This document shows, in pieces, positions 1 through 10,689 of a stretch of 64,000 nucleotides of DNA. A program made the translations under genes and the position numbers. Source of the DNA: Phragmites australis (taxonomy: Eukaryota > Streptophyta > Magnoliopsida > Poales > Poaceae); contig NC_084932.1 in the NCBI RefSeq assembly GCF_958298935.1, positions 17,835,501-17,899,500 on the forward strand. The letters run 5' to 3'. The notes under the pieces were generated by a model, which saw only the letters and a program-made list of their open reading frames with translations, was not told the origin of the DNA and made no database searches. Each line of letters begins with the position of its first letter. Positions within the stretch are counted from its first letter, which is position 1.

Positions 1-570
1 GGACTAGTCCCCGGAGCGAAGGGATCAGGAGCTCTGCATCTGAAAAAAGTTACTGACCCCTGTGATACCTTTGGGCTTGACCCCTGTGCTACCTTCGGGC
101 TTCTAGCACAGAATCATCAAAGTTTTCCTAGAACACTTGAGCCTCAATGTTATAGCCATCCTTAATAGCCATTCGCTCGTGGTAATAATCTTTGAAGTCT
201 CCATGGGGATGTCGAAGTAGCAATCTTCGCCAAGTCGTGCAAAGCATATAAAGACCATTGTAGTCCATGAACAAAGGCAATACATCCAATACAAACCTCT
301 TCGGGCTGGGGCCCGACGACAGGGTTTTCTCCCGCCTAAAGTGGGGCTAGGGGATGCGATCGGTTGTGCGTTTGAAATGCTGAAAAAGCGAAGAAATAAT
401 ATTAGAAGTATGATTGATGAAGCGTGTTTCGTTAGCAAAAGCATGCCTTACAAAAACTTGATAAGGGCTAAAGTGTTTACAAAATCAAAGCAAAAGCCTC
501 GGCCTACGACCTATCCTATGGCCTAATGGAAGGATTGGTGGAGCCAGGGTCAAAGATTCACACCTAGGCT

Positions 571-3519
571 CTACCAATGTCGCCTCCTCCGCTCTGACCT
601 CCCTCTGTTGTGTCCCGCTTCTAAATCCAAGGTACTGGCCTGAATGTTACAAGCGCCAGCGAAGGCTTCAGTTTGGCCGCAGGAGTACCAATACTTCTTG
701 GAGAAAGCCCGGCCGGTCCTCCTCACCCCATGATTCATAGCCTTAGCGCCAGTTTCTGCTAGGAACTCATAGCTCGGCGCACCAAGGGCTTCAAAATGGG
801 AGTAGCCAGCGGCCTTCAAAGCAGTGAAGGTGGCCTTGATGGAGGCCCTAGTGCAGAAATCACTGAAATTGTGCACACCAGACTTGAGGAAAATAGCAGT
901 GTGGTGGATCCAGCCGAGGGCACCTCGGAGGTCAGTTTCGTCTAAAAGGGAGGGGGGAACGTCACTCAGACCCAACTCATGAAGGAGCATGGATATCGCT
1001 GGAGAAACAGTGTGGGTATCCTTCGCAAGAGCAGCTAGCTCCTCCTCTCGTGCCGCTTTCTCGCAATCGAGGGCGGTATCAGAGGCGAGTCATTTTTCCC
1101 ACTCTTTACCAATGATAGCCTCTGCAACGAGTCGTTGCTTCTTTTGTTCCTCTCGGGCCGCCTTCTCATGCTCGAGGGTGGCATCGAAGGTGAGCCATTT
1201 TTTTCCTCTCTTCCTTGAGAGTGACCTCCGAGATGAGCCACCGTCTGTGCTCTTCCTCGAGTGTGGCCCGAAGGTCCTCAGCCTCAACCTTGCCCTCGGC
1301 ATGCTTGCATTTGTATAAAGCCTCATCCAGCTGAGATCAGATGTCAGCGACAACCGTTCCGTCTCCTCACATCAGAAGCAGGCCCTGTTAAGAAATAAAT
1401 ACGTCATTCAATGCCGATGAACGGTGTGAAAGGAAACAGACACTAAGCATTACCCTTGTTTGCACGACAATAAGCTGGTCCATTAGGACAATGAAAGTAA
1501 AGCTCATAGCCAGCGACTCGACCTACATGGGCGGAAGTGCTTCCCCAAGCTCGAGAATGGTCTTCAAGGTAACTTGGCTTCCAAAGAGATCGACAAAGTC
1601 AAACCCACCATTTGTGCTCTTCCTCGAGTGTGGCTCGAAGGACCTCGGCCTCGGCATGTTGGCATTTGTATAAAGCCTCATCCAGCTGAGATCAAACATC
1701 GGTGACAACCGTTCCGTCTCCTTGCATCAGAAGCAGGCCCTGTTAAGAAATTAATACATCATTCAATGCCGTTGAACAGTGTGAAAGGAAACAAACATGA
1801 AGCATTACCCTTGTTTGTGTGACAATATGCTGGTCCATTAGGACGGAGGAAGTAATGCTCATAGCCAGTAACTCGACCTACATGGGCGGAAGTGCTTCCC
1901 CAAGATCGAGAAGGGTCTTCAAGGTATCTTGCCTTCCAAAGAGATCGACAAAATCAAACCCATCGGAGGCCGAAGCACTGGCGCTTGGCTGGGGGATATT
2001 AAGCGTCCCCAACAGCCCCTTGCTTTTCCAAGGCCCGGGTCGAAATGAAGGAGTATCACGAGGACATGTACTCTCTACTACAAAACAAAGCATAAGATCA
2101 CAGGCATAAGAACAAGATGAGAAAACAAGAAAAATACACGACGTCTTCTCTCCACCCGATTTGTTCGAGTGAACATCGAGGCCATCATCGGGAGAACCTC
2201 CGGGGGCTGCAGCAGGGGGTGAGGCTTTGCTTGAAGCGATCTCATCCTCCAAGCCGGAATCAAACAAGTGGATGGCATTTCATGTCTCAGGGCCATCCTC
2301 AAGCACAGGATTTACGATGGTGTGGGGCACCACAGCGATCAGGAAGCTCATCGAAGCCTTCGGGGCCGAGGAGGTGGCCGCTAGATTGTCATCGTTGGCG
2401 GGCCGTGTCAACGCACCATGATTTTCACCATGGCCTTCGGCGCTTTGGGTAGCCCACCACTTCTTAGCACCCAGGTCGTTCAAAATCCTGGAGCCGTGAC
2501 GAGGCGCCTTCAAAGCAGCAACAGACGCATAGGTGTCATCGGTGGCGATCTTCGTCGTCTTCCACTGCCGCGTACCTTACGGAGGCAGGAAGCATTGTTC
2601 ATAGAGAAGGCCATGAGCGTCCATGACCTGATTAAGTCACAGGTCCTTCACCTTCATGGTTAATTCATCATACTCAAGCCGTGTGTACAACCTGAGAAGG
2701 ACCTCTGCATCCGTCTCAACCTCCTCGGCACTCCTTGAAAACAAGGAAAATTAACAATCAAAATAGTTCACCGGAAACTGTATCGAAGAGGATACCCATA
2801 CTTACCTGGTGCTTCTTTAAGATGAATCTTGAAAGATTGAAGTTCATCCGAGGACCCTGCAAGTGGTTCGTCAAATTTCCAACCGAAGGAGAGCGGCCCA
2901 ACGCCGGCTGCGTAGTATTCCTCGACGAGGTCGCAAACACTGAGACACTTTGAAATCATTGCGATGGCCTGGACCTTTGCCTTGACAGTAGATGTGAGAT
3001 CCACCTTTGGTCTCCTTCGGAAGGCGATCTCCGTGGCATTGGAGGACATTTGGCACCCTTTAGGAACGCGTTGTTAAGACTAGAGCTTGATCCAGTCACT
3101 ACCCCACAGGTTCTGTTGCGCCTTCACAGGCACCTCCACCTCCCCATTGGGAATGAAGGACATGCTTCCATACGAAGCGACGCACTCCTCTCCATCCACC
3201 TATAGCTTCTTCACCGGTAGTGTGCATATTGGAGATAGGCGAAGACTGTGAAGCTGGGCTTCTTACCTTGCAACTGCTAGGCCTGCGCAAAATTGGACAG
3301 GTGGACGATGGCATTCAACATCAGTTGCTGAATCTCCAGCTCATACCGATCCAGGACGCCGGCTAACATAGATATCCATGGGAAACGGAGGACAACCGCA
3401 AATAATTTGATGAAGACTACGACTTCGTCCTTGCGTGGATGCGATGTTGACTCCTCAGGAGAAGGCACCCGGGCGTCACTGGCTTTGCAAAGCCAGCCCT
3501 TCTCCACCAGTAGCTCCAT
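571..3519 (-). pseudogene. Putative gypsy-type transposon (Transposase_28-like) protein, broken
   Basis: Fragments in order on the minus strand: 3277-3519 (80 codons, starting MELLVEKGW and including FAVVLRFPWISMLAGVLDRY), 2768-3049, 1878-2267, 1090-1353 and 571-990 (139 codons, starting MLLHELGLSDVPPSLLDE). The first resembles the N-terminal region of plant proteins annotated as 'putative gypsy type transposon'; the last resembles their C-terminal part (phrases such as DLRGALGWIHHTAIFLKSG). Intron-like gaps and frame changes separate the fragments, so it was probably spliced and is now decayed. Function is unknown even for intact relatives: they travel inside non-autonomous LTR elements. The family call is from recognition of composition and phrases, not from an alignment. 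An unannotated host gene is possible but less likely. Confidence 0.45.
1236..1960. repeat. Two-copy tandem duplication (~365 bp unit)
   Basis: Copy 1 (about 1236-1604) and copy 2 (about 1605-1960) share long blocks in the same order: 'gtgctcttcctcgagtgtgg', 'tataaagcctcatccagctg', 'caaccgttccgtctcc', 'gcaggccctgttaagaaat', 'gaccta' then 'catgggcggaagtgcttccc', and 'ccaaagagatcgacaaa'. Single-base differences are scattered through both copies, so the duplication is not recent. It lies inside the broken transposon gene and repeats an exon/intron-sized block of it. It also explains why similar peptides (containing STYMGGSASP) appear twice on the plus strand; those are shadows. Confidence 0.85.
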
Positions 3520-3760
3520 ATGATTTTTGGTGCACTGGCTGACCCCGAAGTGCGGTGTCGAAGCAAGCTTATCACTTGCATGCTAGATTGCAGATTTCGT
3601 CATCTCACCGAAGGGAAGGAAGGGAAAACTAGAAAGGACGATGGGTTGGCTCTGCGATGGGTAGAGACTAATCCAAAAACATGGCGAAGGCAAGGGGCAC
3701 GACCAAAGTAAAAATTGAGAAAAGGAGCGGCGGCTTAGTTACCACCAGGGGGAGCAACTC

Positions 3761-3769
3761 ATTTATATA
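3761..3769 (-). promoter_or_regulatory. TATA-like box of the minus-strand transposon gene
   Basis: On the minus strand the sequence reads TATATAAAT. It sits about 240 bases upstream of the first good ATG of the transposon-like reading frame (3519). Spacing leaves room for a leader. Position and direction fit; no experimental support. Confidence 0.35.
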
Positions 3770-4102
3770 CACCACATCCAAACAGCACAAGCGGAAAACC
3801 CGGAGCACACTATCGCATGTAGAGCGAATGGTAAGGCGACATGTGTTCTGACGCAAAGGTCCCGTAACGTCCAGAACACGTATTGGAGGCAAAAATGCCG
3901 GGACGTGGGTGTGATACATGGCTGAAAGAGTGAGATGCCACATAAGGCCTATAGAAACCTCCCCAACCATCGTACGGGGCTGTAAATGAGTGCGGTGGAG
4001 TTACTGTGACCCCTAACATCCCATCAGAAATTGCAAAGGTCACCATTAACTCCGAATGACCTACGACTGTTCGCCACCCAAAAACTAGCTTAACTCGCAC
4101 CC

Positions 4103-4110
4103 TATAAATA
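4103..4110 (+). promoter_or_regulatory. TATA box upstream of F-box pseudogene
   Basis: TATAAATA on the plus strand, 131 bases upstream of the ATG at 4241, followed by a pyrimidine-rich leader (about 4150-4195). This is the usual plant arrangement for a TATA promoter and supports the orientation of the pseudogene that follows. Confidence 0.5.
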
Positions 4111-4240
4111 CAAAACCCATCACCGTAATTCCCTCATAACCTCATAGGAGCTCAAACTCACTCTGTTTTCCTTTTCACTCTCCGGTTCCCTGGTTAACGA
4201 TGCCCACCTTAGTAGCGATCAAGTGTCACCGTAGGCAACC

Positions 4241-4467
4241 ATGGACTGGGCAGAACATCTGTGGCATGTTCTCCAAAGCATTGCCAATCGATTCGCTGAG
4301 CCAAGGGGACTTCGCACCGTTTAGAGTGGTCTGCCCCTAGTGGCATGATACATTCGCCACAAAGACCATTCTTAGTTCACCAATTGGATCCTTAGGAGCG
4401 ACGAGTTCCACATGTTGAGCGAAGTTTTCTTCTACTCATTGATCGAAGAAGGCCTCTTTAGCATGCA
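4241..4467 (+). pseudogene. F-box/DUF295-like gene, 5' part (broken)
   Basis: The ATG at 4241 opens MDWAEHLWHVLQSIANRFAE, which matches the plant F-box pattern (W..L..DVL..IA.R...P). The next family blocks appear but in other frames: DFAPFRVVCP then a stop in the second frame, and NWILRSDEFHMLSEVFFYSL in the third. At least two frameshifts and in-frame stops are therefore present upstream of the retrotransposon insertion. Intact relatives are F-box proteins with a C-terminal DUF295 beta-propeller that would recruit substrates to an SCF ubiquitin ligase. The continuation is at 16473-17252. The reading frame running into the insertion point (…GLFSMH) continues sensibly after the element, showing both halves were one gene. 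Confidence 0.7.
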
Positions 4468-4983
4468 TGTCGACGATTATTGAACCGCTGAGCTTACGGA
4501 TTTGTAGGATTGAAGAGGAGATGCTTCGAGTAGACGGATCGCAGAAGAACACACGGGGGGTTTTATATAGGTTCGGGCTTCCCTGAGGATAATAACCCTA
4601 TGTCTTGTTTGCCTTGTATTGATTTGAGCCTATTACAATGGGGGTGTGGCTAGCCTAGATGGATCTAAACCTAGTTGACAACTTCCTTGCTCAGCTTCAG
4701 TTGTCTCCTGGCTTGTGCGATTTCTAATGGTTTGTTTCGCTCCTTTGATCCTTTTTTCTCCGTAGGGGCCCCAGGCTCCATATATGTATGGGCGTCGTAC
4801 GTCCTCTGGAGTCTTTCTTTCTATTTTTTGAGATAAACTTCTCTATTTACAGGATGTCCTGGGTATCTACGGGTAGTTTCCTTTTTATCCAGGGGTCCCC
4901 TTCCCAGAGATAGAGATATGCCCCGAGAATTGTGGGAAACCCTGGGATACCCAGATAAGGTAGTTATCTAGTAGTCATTGTCA
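4468..4983 (-). repeat. 3' LTR of the 12 kb Gypsy element
   Basis: Matches 15950-16467 along its length with scattered substitutions, for example 'cttacggatttgtaggattg', 'gaggataataaccctatg', 'gtggctagcctagatggat' and 'gtagttatctagtagtcat'. On the minus strand it runs TGAC...GACA. The visible divergence indicates an old insertion. Confidence 0.85.
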
Positions 4984-5418
4984 AGCCCCCCATCAGTAAA
5001 TGAAATGAGGCTTCAACGGATCAAGTACATGGCCAGCAAAGATAAGCATTTTGTCTGACCATGTCATTGAGTAAGACTTGGGTTTCCCGATTAGGATGAA
5101 GTGTCTAACCAAGTTTTCTGGGTTCTTAGATCATCTACTCGGGAGTCCAAATGCCTCCGAATTTTGAAGTGAGACCTCAAGAAGGTGTTCCATCCGAGTA
5201 GATTTTTTAATCAGCCTGAAAAAAGATTGTCCCGTCCCCGCGAGAGGATGGAGAGGAGAAAACTTTTCACTGGTCAGGTTAGAAAGTTGGACCGTCGCAG
5301 CGGAGATTTCAAGTAGTGGTGAGAATCTTTTACCATGCAGGAAATCATGATTGTAGTGGGAAAACACGCGCGTGCCACAGCATCAGTCGAAGAGACATCC
5401 CCAAGCACCATCATCGCT

Positions 5419-5425
5419 TATAAAA
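5419..5425 (+). promoter_or_regulatory. TATA box of the antisense gene
   Basis: TATAAAA on the plus strand about 130 bases before the ATG at 5554, followed by a C/T-rich leader. It gives the reverse-oriented gene inside the retrotransposon its own apparent promoter, separate from the LTR. Confidence 0.45.
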
Positions 5426-5553
5426 GTAGAGGGGGAGCCCACTTCACCGTTCACCCATCGTCATCATTTGCTTTCCATCATCTTCTTCGTGCTCCTCACG
5501 CCTTTGCCCCCCAAAACCCTCAAACACCCTCCTCCCCCAATCCCTTCACCTCC

Positions 5554-8136
5554 ATGGGCCGAAAGAAGGTTGAGAAGGAGAGCTCCGGCACCGATGAGAT
5601 GGTAAGCACGATCCCGGCCTGGCAGGAGTCCGAGATCACCGAGGAGGCCCTGATTAAGGAAAAGATCGATGAGGTGATCCCTCCTAGAGCTCCAATCCCT
5701 TGCTTGCCGTCGGCGGGGCAGACGATCCCGAGTTCGGATACCACCTAGACGGTGATGTTTCTCGACTTCTTCCACTACGGATTCTGCTTCCCTCCTTCCA
5801 GTTTCCTCCTCGAAGTGCTCAATTTCTATGGCGTTGAGCTCATCCATCTTAACCCCAACTCCATCATCATGTTGAGTGTCTTTGTTCATTTGTGCGAAGC
5901 TTTCCTGAGCTTTCGCCCGTCCTTTGACCTCTTTAGATACTTTTACGTGCTAAAGGGTTTTCATAACAAGGTTGACGGCGTTGCTGGATTCCGCTTCAGG
6001 AGGGCAAGTCGGTGAAGTACATTGATTTTGCCGCCAAGAGCTCTTGGTCGGGATGGCATTGAAAGTGGTTTTACTGCTAGCCCAGTTCACTGGGGCTCCC
6101 TTACCGGGGTCTTGCGCCACTGCCGAGGTCCGCCTGGACAGAAGAGTCGCCGATGACTGCCCTCCACCGGAGTCTCATCAACCAGATCTAGCATCTAAAG
6201 GAGAGGAAGTTGATGGCATATGATGTCACCCGTGACTTCATTAGGCGCCGCCTAAGCCCTCTAAAGTCGAGGATCACTGGCACCTAACAATTTCTGTCTG
6301 AGTTGGATCTAGCCCAAGAAGGTGAGACAGGTACCTACCAATCCCGAGTAGTTGGTTTTGAAAGAATTGCAGGCCTAACCCTTATGATTTGCTTGTCGCT
6401 TTTCGTAGTGCTCTCGCTAGAGGCGGCCAACAAGAAATTCATTTTTTTTAATTTTGTTTCTTTCCGAGTAGTCGTATCCATACTGATGGCTGTCGCAGGC
6501 TTGAACAGCTTCCCGAGTGTGGGTTGCCTGATCCAGAGGCCAAAAACGCTGGGGCCCCAGCTGCAAACTCGGATGATGTTGTCATCACAGGTAGCGTGGG
6601 CCCAAGCAGGAGCGAAGGTGGCGGCGCATCATCACAGGCCCCATCTTTTGCCGGCGGAGCAGAGCCAGAGGGGGATGATGATGCGGAGGCCGACTCACCA
6701 GCGGTCGATTCCAAGCCACCGACGGCAACAGAGCCAGCCCCCTCAGATCCCGCCGACCTGGTGTCGGTCCCGCCAGTTCGGGATCCGACCCCAATGATGA
6801 CTTCTGGGGATCCGATCGCGACATGAGTAGTCGGAGCAACAACCCTGACTCTGGTAAGTTAAGCTTTTACCCAGAGCCTTTGCACCTGGCTCATTCTTGA
6901 CTTTGGCCATGTTTAGCCTTCAACCCAGGCCCGCGGGAAGGCCATTGTCCCCACGGGTTGATCGAGCGATGCTCCCCCAACTCCGACGGGATCGTGGACC
7001 GGGGGAGGCACCCCCGAGAAGACCCTCAAGAGGTCGGCATCCCTCTTGGTTCTGATGAAGCCCTCCCTGGCCAAGAAGAGCCCAGGTATGCATAAGTACC
7101 GCATACTTCTTTCCTATGTCGATAGGAGCATATTTTTCAAATTCTTCTTTTTGCAGGCTACTCGGAGCGCCACCTGCAGCCCCCAAGCCTCAGCCTTCCC
7201 AGGCCCTGGTCATGACCTCATCCGAGGGAGATGTGGGGAGGCTCAGTGAGTCCCCGACGGCGGTCACCGACAACCAAGAAAATGATCCTCCGGCTCCCAA
7301 GCTCTCCCCCCGAACCGGGTGCACGAGCTGCCCGAGGATATGACATTGAAGCAGATCATTACAGGTCCTCCCGATCGTGATCCAGATAGCATCTTCTCAT
7401 CCTTCTACACAGCGAGAGGTTTCCAGCAAAACAATTACTTAGTTGATGTAATGATGGGTACTAACATGAGATTTTGCAGGTGTATGCGGTGCAACTAAAG
7501 AGTGTCCGCGAGGAGGCCCGACGAGCGACCACCCGAGTGGCCACACTTGAAGAAGATGCCACCGCGCTGCGCTATCAACTCTCCCAAGTGACCGGTGAGA
7601 AGGAGAAAGCGATCGCCGAACTGGAGGTCCGAACCAAGGGTATGTCTCTGGTATTCCCGATTTGCCATCTTTTCACCTTGCCGCTGTAACATGCTACCCT
7701 ACAGAACTCTTTGAGGCCCGAGAAGCCATAGACTAGGAGGAGGCCAAGATGTCAGCCACCCGCCAACAACTTGCCACAACCGTCAATGCCTCCCAGGAGG
7801 TGCTTAATGGAGTTGGGATCCAGGCAAACGCTGTCGGCGGTGATGATGCCATAGGGCTGGCCACCTGGGCGACCAAGCTTGCCGAGGCATTCAGGGGGAC
7901 TCCGAGGGAAGGTGGCCGAGCACCTCTCGAGCATGTCCCTGTGGAGCGCGGAGCAAGCAGTTGCCTTCGTGCTAGCCATCCTGAAGGACCACTACCCGGA
8001 GATCAACGTTGATGTTCTCTAGGTGGGCTTTGGGGTCGAGTCGGAGGACATGTCAGAGCTGAAAGTGGAGGAGGCGACTAGGGCAGCCAAAGCCTTTGTG
8101 GATGAGATGGACTTCGGGGTCGTGCTCTCGTCGTAG
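5554..8136 (+). pseudogene. Antisense-oriented Transposase_28-like gene inside the retrotransposon
   Basis: Starts MGRKKVEKESSGTDEM at 5554 behind a TATA box. A stop interrupts at about 5746, and in a shifted frame 5752-5990 reads the family signature block with LLEVLNFYGVELIHLNPNS and ELFRYFYVLK-like phrases, typical of 'putative gypsy type transposon' proteins (PF04195-like). Later fragments are exon-like: an acidic, Pro-rich part (6524-6826) and a coiled-coil part (7474-7640, with VREEARRATTRVATLEEDAT). 7749-8136 continues in pieces with a shift and ends at a TAG at 8134-8136. An AATAAA lies at 8167-8172. It is spliced, transcribed against the host element, and now broken. Role unknown; such genes are passengers in several grass Gypsy lineages. 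Confidence 0.6.
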
Positions 8137-8640
8137 CTTTTTCTTTTTCTTTACCAAGTGGTTTGTAATAAACACTTGGTAGCTTTTGTTAGTTTGATAG
8201 GAATTTAAACATTCTTCATGTTTGATGGGAGTACTTTATGCTAGACTCTTTTGACAACATATCATGGTCTTCTTACTAAATTTTTTCTTCAATTAGTTCG
8301 AGACATGTCGATCGCTAGTCGGAGCATTTATTATGACCAGCCTTAGGGTTGAGAAAAGCTTTCGCTGCCCCGAGCACACGTTTGGGATGAAGGACCCAAG
8401 AAGTGACAGGCATGAGGATGCGCAGAAAGACAAGTAAGGCTGGAAAAGAAATCAATCAACCCCCTAGGCAATATGATCTTTATTATTATGAAAATGTACT
8501 CTTAGTACTTACACTTAGGACTTACAAAGTTTATTGAAAACACACGAGCTATTGTAGACCTATTATCTTAAACATAAATGACACATACTAGATTAAACCG
8601 ATAAGCAGTGACCCTTATTACTTCAGGGGTAGCGTTGGTG
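8137..8640. other. Spacer between antisense gene and gag-pol remnant
   Basis: About 500 bases of A/T-rich DNA between the 3' end of the plus-strand gene and the minus-strand protease region. It holds the AATAAA at 8167-8172. I see no coding sequence or repeat. This is where reverse transcriptase to integrase would be expected in an autonomous relative, so it probably covers the deletion point. Confidence 0.4.
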
Positions 8641-8643
8641 ATG

Positions 8644-9344
8644 TTACATGGGTTCTGGACTAGTTGTGGAACCAAGCACCTGGGTTCCTGGGTTTGCGTC
8701 TCGAGGTGCTATGATCACAGACACTAATGAGGTTTCTTGTCCACCTTGATCCTTGAGCTCTTGGATTCCTTGCTTGGATGGTGTTGAACTGCCATGTTGA
8801 GACTCCGCTTGTTGCAACAGAGACCTACCTTGGGACAACCTCGGACGGTGATGACCCCTTCGGGTCCTGGAATCTTCACGCACTGATAAGCGTAATGCAT
8901 GGCTACCATGAATTTGGCAAGAGTAGGTCTTCGCAAGATGGCATTGTATGCCGTCTCGAAGTCGACCACGTCGAACAAAATTTTTTCCGTTCGGAAGTTG
9001 TCATGCTTCCCAAAGGTAACAGGGAGCGATATCTGGCCGATAGGGGTGGCCGAAGATCCGAGTAGTATACCGTGGAAGGCTTGAGTAACCAGTTTGATGG
9101 TGGATCAGGAGATCTACTTCCCTTCGAGTGCATTAACGAAGAGGATGTTCAGTAAACTCCCTCCATCGATAAGAACTCGGGTGACCCTGCAATTATTTAT
9201 CGTGGGCTCGACCACTATCAGGAAGCGTCCTAGCCGTACGAAGTTATCAGAGCAATCATCTTGGCCGAAAGAGATCTCAACATCGGACCATTTAATAGCC
9301 TGATGATCCTTGGGGATGGCAGCTAGGACTTCTCGGGCCATCAT
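8644..9344 (-). pseudogene. Gypsy aspartic protease and start of pol (fragment)
   Basis: 9114-9344 reads SDVEISFGQDD, then RVTRVLIDGGSLLNILF: the retropepsin active-site pattern of Gypsy elements, with D-G-G in place of the common D-[ST]-G, as is frequent in plant Gypsy. It continues at 8724-8978 with FDVVDFETAYNAILRRPTLA, the conserved linker just before reverse transcriptase. The reading frame then decays and no reverse transcriptase follows. The protein would cut the Gag-Pol polyprotein. Frameshifts between the pieces make it a pseudogene. Confidence 0.7.
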
Positions 9345-9397
9345 CTTGTACTGCCTTTTAGACTAGTAGGATGCAGAACCACCGAACATGTGGTCTA

Positions 9398-9619
9398 TTA
9401 TCCTCTCATCGGGTTGAAAAGACATTGAATCCATGTCATATTTCCTTTGGCTGCTTTTTTGACCTCTGTATTGACCATTTTCTTCCAGAGGCGGCACTCG
9501 TAGAGGTTGTGGTTGTCAGTTTGGTGGAGGTCGCACCAAGGCTTGCCGTCACGTTCGCCGGAGCCTGGTATAAAATTCTTGCCCCTGGAGGAACCAGGAC
9601 GCTTGTTGGGACGGATAAT
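9398..9619 (-). pseudogene. Gag C-terminus of the 12 kb element
   Basis: Reads NKRPGSSRGKNFIPGSGE and then WCDLHQTDNHNLYECRLWKK, the histidine/cysteine block near the end of Gypsy Gag that binds RNA. It is cut at 9619/9620 by the nested element; the rest of Gag resumes at 14173. Upstream and downstream frames differ, so the gene was damaged before or after that insertion. Confidence 0.65.
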
Positions 9620-10606
9620 GGGAGAATTTGAACCGATCTTTCGACAGGTAATGATAAGTCGATCTATGGAGACTCGACATTGACGATCCAAGGCTTCCCC
9701 TCACAAGCGCTACACAATGACTCCATTGGTTATCAACCACGCACAAACACGACTGACCTCGCCAATAAGGCTGATCCCTGCATGCGAATCGAGAACACAA
9801 GCAAGAATGTAGAAGATGCAATCTGAAATTGTGAATAATATTAATTACATAATAAAGTGGGGTTCCACAAACCAAAGTAGCAGCCTAGTTAGTCTGGTAC
9901 AGAAGCGAATATCTCACAAGCAATATGTGTAGATGCAATCTAAGCAAAACTAGAGTCTAAAAATGCTAGCAACAAACTATATAAGGGAACAGGAGGCTGC
10001 GGCCATAGAGGAGGAGGCGGTCAAGGGGTGAACATCCTAGGGGACCCCTTGGGCGTGCTCCGTGTGGTTGGGGTGCACACCAACTTGGGCCTGGGTTCAA
10101 AACAAAATTATAAGGCCTAAGCCTCGATAAAAGGTGATGCAACACCCAGCAAAAACAACAGCAACTTTGTTGTGACGTTTTGAAGAACACCCTTAATGAA
10201 TTTGGATGTGGGACTGGATCCATTGGAAAGGTGAGGAAATAAGCTTTCCATCAAGTACTCATACGCCTCCATCGGACTCCGTATGAAATAATTATGGCCT
10301 TCGTAAGGTTGTCCTGTCAGTCTGTCCCGAACTGGTTGCAGTAGTGTTGATGTAGGGGAAGTAGAGGTAGGCTCGGCCATGTAATGGAAGTAGTTGTACA
10401 TGTTGGAGTAGTCATAGTCATGGCCGTGTAGCATCATATCATGATCACCATGAAGTAGGGGAAGTAGTGGTGTGCTATTGTTCATCCTTGCAACAAGCTT
10501 GTCGTCATGGAAACCTGAAAAATCATGCACACAAAAATATACCTGCTGCATGGGTTGTTTGGATTGCCCAGCTGTGGTTGCATCTATGATGAACATGGTC
10601 TCATCA
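9620..10606 (-). repeat. 3' LTR of nested 4.5 kb element
   Basis: Pairs with 13166-14172 over nearly all its length; differences are scattered single bases plus one small length change (near 9700, where the right copy has extra bases). Contains most of an LTR-borne reading frame on the minus strand. Confidence 0.85.
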
Positions 10607-10689
10607 TCCTCCCCTTCTTTACAGCAAACCGTCCTCGGTTTGAACCAATGTTTATAAGATGACAATTTGACTTTTTTTTCAAGGCACAT
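10117..10689 (-). CDS. LTR-resident ORF of unknown function (190 codons)
   Basis: A long open frame on the minus strand that begins just upstream of the 3' LTR and runs through it. The counterpart in the other LTR (13619-14173, 184 codons) keeps the same protein in its central ~120 residues: both contain DDKLVARMNNSTPLLPLL, then NYFHYMAEPTSTSP, then GHNYFIRSPMEAYEYLMESL (Y/K difference in the second copy), then FPHLSNGSSPTSKFIK. I do not recognise a domain; it is rich in His, Tyr and Asp with a hydrophobic end. It may be a passenger frame in the LTR, a leader-type ORF, or chance preserved by the youth of the insertion. Confidence 0.35.
   Translation of the reverse strand: MCLEKKVKLSSYKHWFKPRTVCCKEGEDDETMFIIDATTAGQSKQPMQQVYFCVHDFSGFHDDKLVARMNNSTPLLPLLHGDHDMMLHGHDYDYSNMYNYFHYMAEPTSTSPTSTLLQPVRDRLTGQPYEGHNYFIRSPMEAYEYLMESLFPHLSNGSSPTSKFIKGVLQNVTTKLLLFLLGVASPFIEA

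Larger units (their letters stand above)
1..3770 (-). mobile_element. Degenerate transposon-derived segment
   Basis: All readable coding fragments in this stretch lie on the minus strand and resemble the accessory, transposase-like genes carried by large grass Gypsy elements rather than a cellular gene. A TATA-like site on the minus strand (3761-3769) lies upstream of the first fragment, so the unit runs from about 3770 leftwards. I found no LTR or terminal inverted repeat inside the window, so the element boundaries are unknown and the left part continues beyond position 1. Positions 1-570 hold no convincing gene: the short reading frames there overlap on both strands and look like chance. 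Confidence 0.5.
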
